Shown here one piece after another: positions 21,801 to 23,130 of a stretch of 23,130 nucleotides of DNA. This stretch comes from Hofstenia miamia. Its lineage: Eukaryota; Xenacoelomorpha; Acoela; Hofsteniidae. The notes beneath the pieces were generated by a model. That model ran no database searches. It saw nothing but the letters and a program-made list of their open reading frames with translations, and was not told where the DNA came from. The translations under genes were made by a program, and so were the position numbers. The DNA lies in the NCBI GenBank assembly GCA_900660155.1, contig CABFPE010000171.1, forward strand, positions 233,980 to 257,109, in the 5' to 3' direction. Each line of letters opens with the position of its first letter. Within the stretch, counting starts at the first letter, position 1.

Positions 21801-22731
21801 GAATTGTAATTTGTAAAGGCTTCTAATTCTACCTTCGGTTTTCATATTTTTTACAAAATATTTTATGTTGACACTTGTAAATTTAATTCAATATATATAT
21901 ATATATATATATTGATTTTGCAACTATTTTTAGCTCGAGATGCAGAGGAAGAAGAAGATGATAATTTTGTAAATCCTTATGCTATTCACGATGATAGTTT
22001 GCAACTTGATGATCCCAAAAAATCTCTCAGAGGCTGCTTTGAGAGAGAAGGTATGACAATATTTAATTATGCAACTCTTCTGTTAAGAAATGTTTTCAAA
22101 AAATTCTAAATATTGCTTAGGTTTATTTTAAATATTTCAATTAAATAGTTAAGTTTTGATTTGAAATTTATAATTTTTTGATTTTGTATTATGCAGTTGG
22201 GTTGGCATTTAAATCGTCTTCATTTTTTATTGATTTTCACAATTTCCATTTTTGCTAGATGAAGTCATTATAACTTTATCCATTCACTTTTTTTATAGCA
22301 TTGACATTATTTAGGGTATGATTTGGAGTATGAAACTATTGAGCATTCAATTGGACAGTATGTATGCCGAGTGACACTTCCAATGATAACCGATGATGTT
22401 GGGAAGCCTGCAGTTGCTGAAGTTATACATAAAGGAAAAAAACGTGATGCTCAGGTAGAAGTTGCTTTGGAAGCTTGTAAAATGCTCAATCAACAAGGAA
22501 TACTCAACGCCTCTACTCATGGTTTATCTTCAACCCAGCTTTTGTTGTGTTTATTTCAATTTCATTGTAGAAAGTAAAGCCCGAAGAAGAAAAAACTGGG
22601 CAGAGGATGATTACTACGATAGTGATGATGATTCGTATCTCGACCGCACAGGAGACATTGAAATTAAACGTCGAAAGAGGATGGTGCGCTGTGGCAAATC
22701 TTCAGAGAAAGCAGAAACTTATCAATCATTG
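12616..22731 (+). CDS. SLC4A1AP: Kanadaptin (SLC4A1AP orthologue), partial gene, six visible exons
   Basis: Joining 12616-12809, 16173-16328, 20999-21161, 21934-22050, 22315-22521 and 22571-22731 gives 998 nt, about 332 residues in one frame, with GT-AG borders and matching phases throughout. Order of parts in visible-residue numbering: WGG start (residue 1), FHA domain about 12-116 (FGR at 33-35, PSVSRYH at 46-52, GSTHGTRIN at 77-85), Lys/Glu-rich helix 137-162, acidic stretch 173-179, DPKKSLRGCFEREG near 197-210, dsRBD-like segment about 211-275, and NWAEDDYYDSDDDSYLDRTG near 287. This order and these motifs are those of animal kanadaptin, an FHA and dsRNA-binding-like protein first isolated as a partner of the anion exchanger AE1 and later found partly nuclear; its cellular role is not settled. 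The upstream exon must end in phase 1 and was not found; vertebrate proteins have several hundred more residues at the C-terminus, so the gene runs past the window. Family assignment is firm; function in this organism is inferred. Confidence 0.95.
13268..13325. repeat. 29-bp tandem duplication
   Basis: AAGTATCGTTTAGCTAAGAA... at 13268-13296 is repeated directly at 13297-13325 with one C/T difference. Intronic and non-coding. Confidence 0.85.
14207..14595 (-). pseudogene. Coding-like remnant in an intron, unidentified
   Basis: Two neighbouring minus-strand open stretches look protein-like. The first (14590-14396) reads KQLIRYETCITEINEVKHFE and then KYTGLIESCLKILIQYVKML. The second (about 14377-14207) reads LIRKLLSAIKDSDVQVHSNR, SPPPTTMSVKKTDARAAEK and PRLEKFKFAASKIGTQ, then stops. 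Base composition is richer in GC than the flanks. Stops separate the two. It could be a decayed retrocopy or a transposon piece; I do not recognise it. Confidence 0.3.
16173..16328 (+). CDS. SLC4A1AP: Kanadaptin exon with second half of FHA domain
   Basis: The 156-nt exon is bordered by ttttag and gtacgt and is phase 0 at both ends. Its 52 residues start SNEDVGFYIYELGSTHG and end FGGSGRLYVVH. GSTHGTRIN is the conserved second FHA signature; the Asn is the usual peptide-backbone contact. The last residue is His (CAT) where the human protein has Gln in the same place, which is the only mild doubt about the donor. Confidence 0.93.
17985..18081 (+). mobile_element. Possible Penelope-like scrap
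   Basis: An open stretch of about 30 codons reads FLGILLPKNVRNTKIGIYRK and ends at a stop. FLD-I/V-L...IYRKP is typical of the late RT region of Penelope-like elements, and the match is short. It may be from the same family as the 9340-10200 fossil but need not be. Confidence 0.4.
18526..18547. repeat. (TA)n microsatellite
   Basis: A short TA run just before the 5' truncation point of the LINE at 18560. Confidence 0.85.
18560..19700 (+). mobile_element. 5'-truncated LINE, reverse transcriptase to C-terminus
   Basis: Plus-strand translation starts at RT motif 2a (PSQFGFRKGLSTTDALLALI) and continues SSVALLDLFKAFDSLNFFIL, NRQQRVKVNNVYSNYV, RVPQGTVLSPKLFNLYVNDI and IQYADDICVITRHE. After a few frame shifts come NMLTINKTK, VNYLGVVVDSCFKFY, LYSTKYICLIKMYKTLNNIM and LRTFIRLLKQNLLANQYA. 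Everything upstream of the RT (ORF1, endonuclease) is missing, the usual result of incomplete target-primed reverse transcription. It belongs to the jockey/CR1-like group but to a different family from the other two LINEs. Confidence 0.8.
19418..20138 (+). repeat. First copy of a 720-bp duplication across an N
   Basis: This stretch is repeated at 20140-20861 with one substitution near 19747 and a one-base difference in a T run near 19800. It holds the C-terminal part and tail of the LINE and the left part of the MITE, ending inside the MITE's inner arm. The single N at 20139 marks the join. Most likely two unmerged ends of overlapping contigs. Confidence 0.85.
19972..20138. mobile_element. 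Left part of the same MITE, cut off at the N
   Basis: Identical to 20695-20861 and preceded by the same TTA. It stops at the outer edge of the right inner arm, where the scaffold join lies. Long hairpins commonly defeat read assembly, which would explain the break. Confidence 0.75.
20140..20861 (+). repeat. Second copy of the 720-bp duplication
   Basis: It is almost identical to 19418-20138 and continues past the point where the first copy stops, giving the complete MITE. If the join is artefactual, this copy is the true right-hand continuation of the LINE. Confidence 0.85.
20695..20918. mobile_element. 224-bp palindromic MITE, PIF/Harbinger-like
   Basis: Perfect 23-bp terminal inverted repeats begin GGCCACGGTTAGACTAGTG at both ends. 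TTA stands at 20692-20694 and 20919-20921, which fits the three-base TWA target duplication of PIF/Harbinger. Almost the whole element is self-complementary, centred on GTGCAC at 20803-20808. It encodes nothing. Family placement rests on target site and the GGCC start and is moderate. Confidence 0.8.
20999..21161 (+). CDS. SLC4A1AP: Kanadaptin exon, charged helical linker
   Basis: The 163-nt exon runs from cttag|GGA to CAAG|gtatat, phase 0 in and phase 1 out. It begins GPDEDQEPISPYSVTELQ, matching the GPEED...VTQL stretch that follows the FHA domain in the human protein. A Lys/Glu-rich segment follows that should form a single long helix or coiled coil, and it ends GTDWGQ, like the human CTWGM. 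The acceptor lies only 78 bases after the right target-site copy of the MITE at 20695-20918. Confidence 0.92.
21891..21912. repeat. (AT)n microsatellite before a kanadaptin exon
   Basis: The run ends 21 bases before the acceptor at 21932-21933 and occupies the zone where a branch point would lie. Confidence 0.85.
21934..22050 (+). CDS. SLC4A1AP: Kanadaptin exon, acidic segment and DPKKSLRGCFEREG
   Basis: The 117-nt exon starts after tttttag and ends GAGAGAGAAG|gtatga, phase 1 at both ends. It encodes ARDAEEEEDDNFVNPYAIH and then DPKKSLRGCFEREG, close to human DPKKALQGFFDREG. An (AT)n run ends about 20 bases before the acceptor. Confidence 0.94.
22315..22521 (+). CDS. SLC4A1AP: Kanadaptin exon, dsRBD-like domain
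   Basis: The 207-nt exon starts ttatttag|GGTATGATTTG and ends ACTCATG|gtttat, phase 1 at both ends. The protein reads YDLEYETIEHSIGQYVCRV, then KPAVAEVIHKGKKRDAQVE, then ALEACKMLNQQGIL. This corresponds to the kanadaptin segment described as similar to a double-stranded RNA-binding domain: the strand pattern, the GKKRDAQ turn and the closing ALEACKML helix are all present. Confidence 0.95.
22522..22570 (+). other. SLC4A1AP: 49-bp intron
   Basis: The intron runs gtttatc...tttcattgtag, between exons whose protein sequences match kanadaptin on both sides. Forty-nine bases is near the lower limit for spliced animal introns. Its length is not a multiple of three, so retention gives a stop at TAA a few codons into the next exon. 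Confidence 0.85.
22571..22731 (+). CDS. SLC4A1AP: Kanadaptin exon with KNW...DSDDD...DRTG motif
   Basis: The 161-nt exon follows attgtag and ends TCATTG|gtttgt, phase 1 in and phase 0 out. It encodes SKARRRKNWAEDDYYDSDDD and then SYLDRTGDIEIKRRKRM, ending KAETYQSL. The human counterpart has KNWEDEDFYDSDDDTFLDRTG and KPETFESL in the same order. The stretch combines a basic cluster with an Asp-rich cluster. The next exon should continue a VAKLN-like helix, and nothing like that occurs before the window ends. Confidence 0.94.
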
Positions 22732-23130
22732 GTTTGTTTTTCTGTTTATGTTTGTCAATCCTTTACCTCTTATGTATATATATGGTATTGCGAGACCTTA
22801 AGAGATATCATGTGTAATTATCAAAGAGTTTGCATTAGAATATACGTACACGTAGCTAATTTCATTTCAAAAGTTTCTAAGGGAAAAAATTTTAAATGCC
22901 TAAAACTAAAGGATTTTTTGCTATATCATGCATTTCCAGTGAAATGATGATGTTTTATAAACATTAAAACTTCCTGAAAACAAATTTTAATTTTTTATTG
23001 CAGATATCCGTGCACGTATGTCCAAGCTTTGTACTATGGGAGGGATTACATATCTTAGAAAAAGCTGCAGGGCGTCGATATAAACGTTAGGGGAACTACA
23101 CAGCGTCGGAAAAGTGTAATATATATATAT
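22732..23130 (+). other. SLC4A1AP: Start of next kanadaptin intron
   Basis: Follows donor gtttgt. An acceptor-like ttattgcag at 22995-23003 is followed by an open stretch (ISVHVCPSFVLWEG...) that ends at a stop and does not resemble kanadaptin, so I do not call it an exon. The window closes in a TA run. Confidence 0.55.

Noticed and set aside
22995-23088. Candidate next kanadaptin exon after ttattgcag
   Set aside because: The phase-0 translation has no similarity to the expected VAKLN helix and stops after about 28 codons.
1-23130. CRISPR arrays, operons or other prokaryotic systems
   Set aside because: No spaced direct repeats of suitable form; the split gene and retroelements show this is a eukaryotic genome.

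Overview
The window is AT-rich DNA from an intron-bearing animal, most likely an invertebrate. It has GT-AG introns, scattered (TA)n microsatellites, CR1-like LINEs, Penelope-like remnants, a palindromic MITE and many non-coding stretches. The phylum cannot be fixed from this sequence; an arthropod is a guess. Three unknown-base positions or tracts (3225/3683, 20139 and 10941-11097) sit beside duplicated sequence, which points to a draft scaffold with unmerged overlaps.

Layout. 1-660: a (TA)n run and unassigned DNA. 660-8650: a transposon nest on the minus strand. The host is a CR1-like LINE with a zinc-finger ORF1 (7982-8639), then an endonuclease/reverse transcriptase ORF2 running right to left down to about 660. 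It is split twice: by a short, internally deleted second LINE (about 6432-7400) and by a DNA transposon (1475-4919) with 12-bp terminal inverted repeats and a TA target duplication. About 8740-9085 holds degenerate tandem units upstream of ORF1. 9340-10200: a plus-strand Penelope-like fossil. 10377-10624: a possible terminal exon on the minus strand, unidentified. 10913-11130: a (TA)n array with a 157-base gap.

12616-22731: six exons of a plus-strand host gene, the kanadaptin (SLC4A1AP) orthologue. They encode about 332 consecutive residues: an FHA domain split over two exons, a charged helix, a dsRBD-like segment and the acidic DYYDSDDD-type motif. All exon phases agree. The first exons and the C-terminal exons are not visible. 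Its introns carry a minus-strand coding-like remnant (14207-14595), a Penelope-like scrap (about 17985-18081), a 5'-truncated LINE (18560-19700) and a 224-bp palindromic MITE (20695-20918). A 720-bp stretch of the LINE tail plus MITE appears twice across a single N.

The most useful observations are a 47-bp perfect duplication of the splice acceptor and start of the first visible kanadaptin exon, the nested transposons, the two-tier palindrome of the MITE, and several scaffold joins that look artefactual. No new multi-gene system is supported; the window is one conserved housekeeping-type gene in a transposon graveyard.
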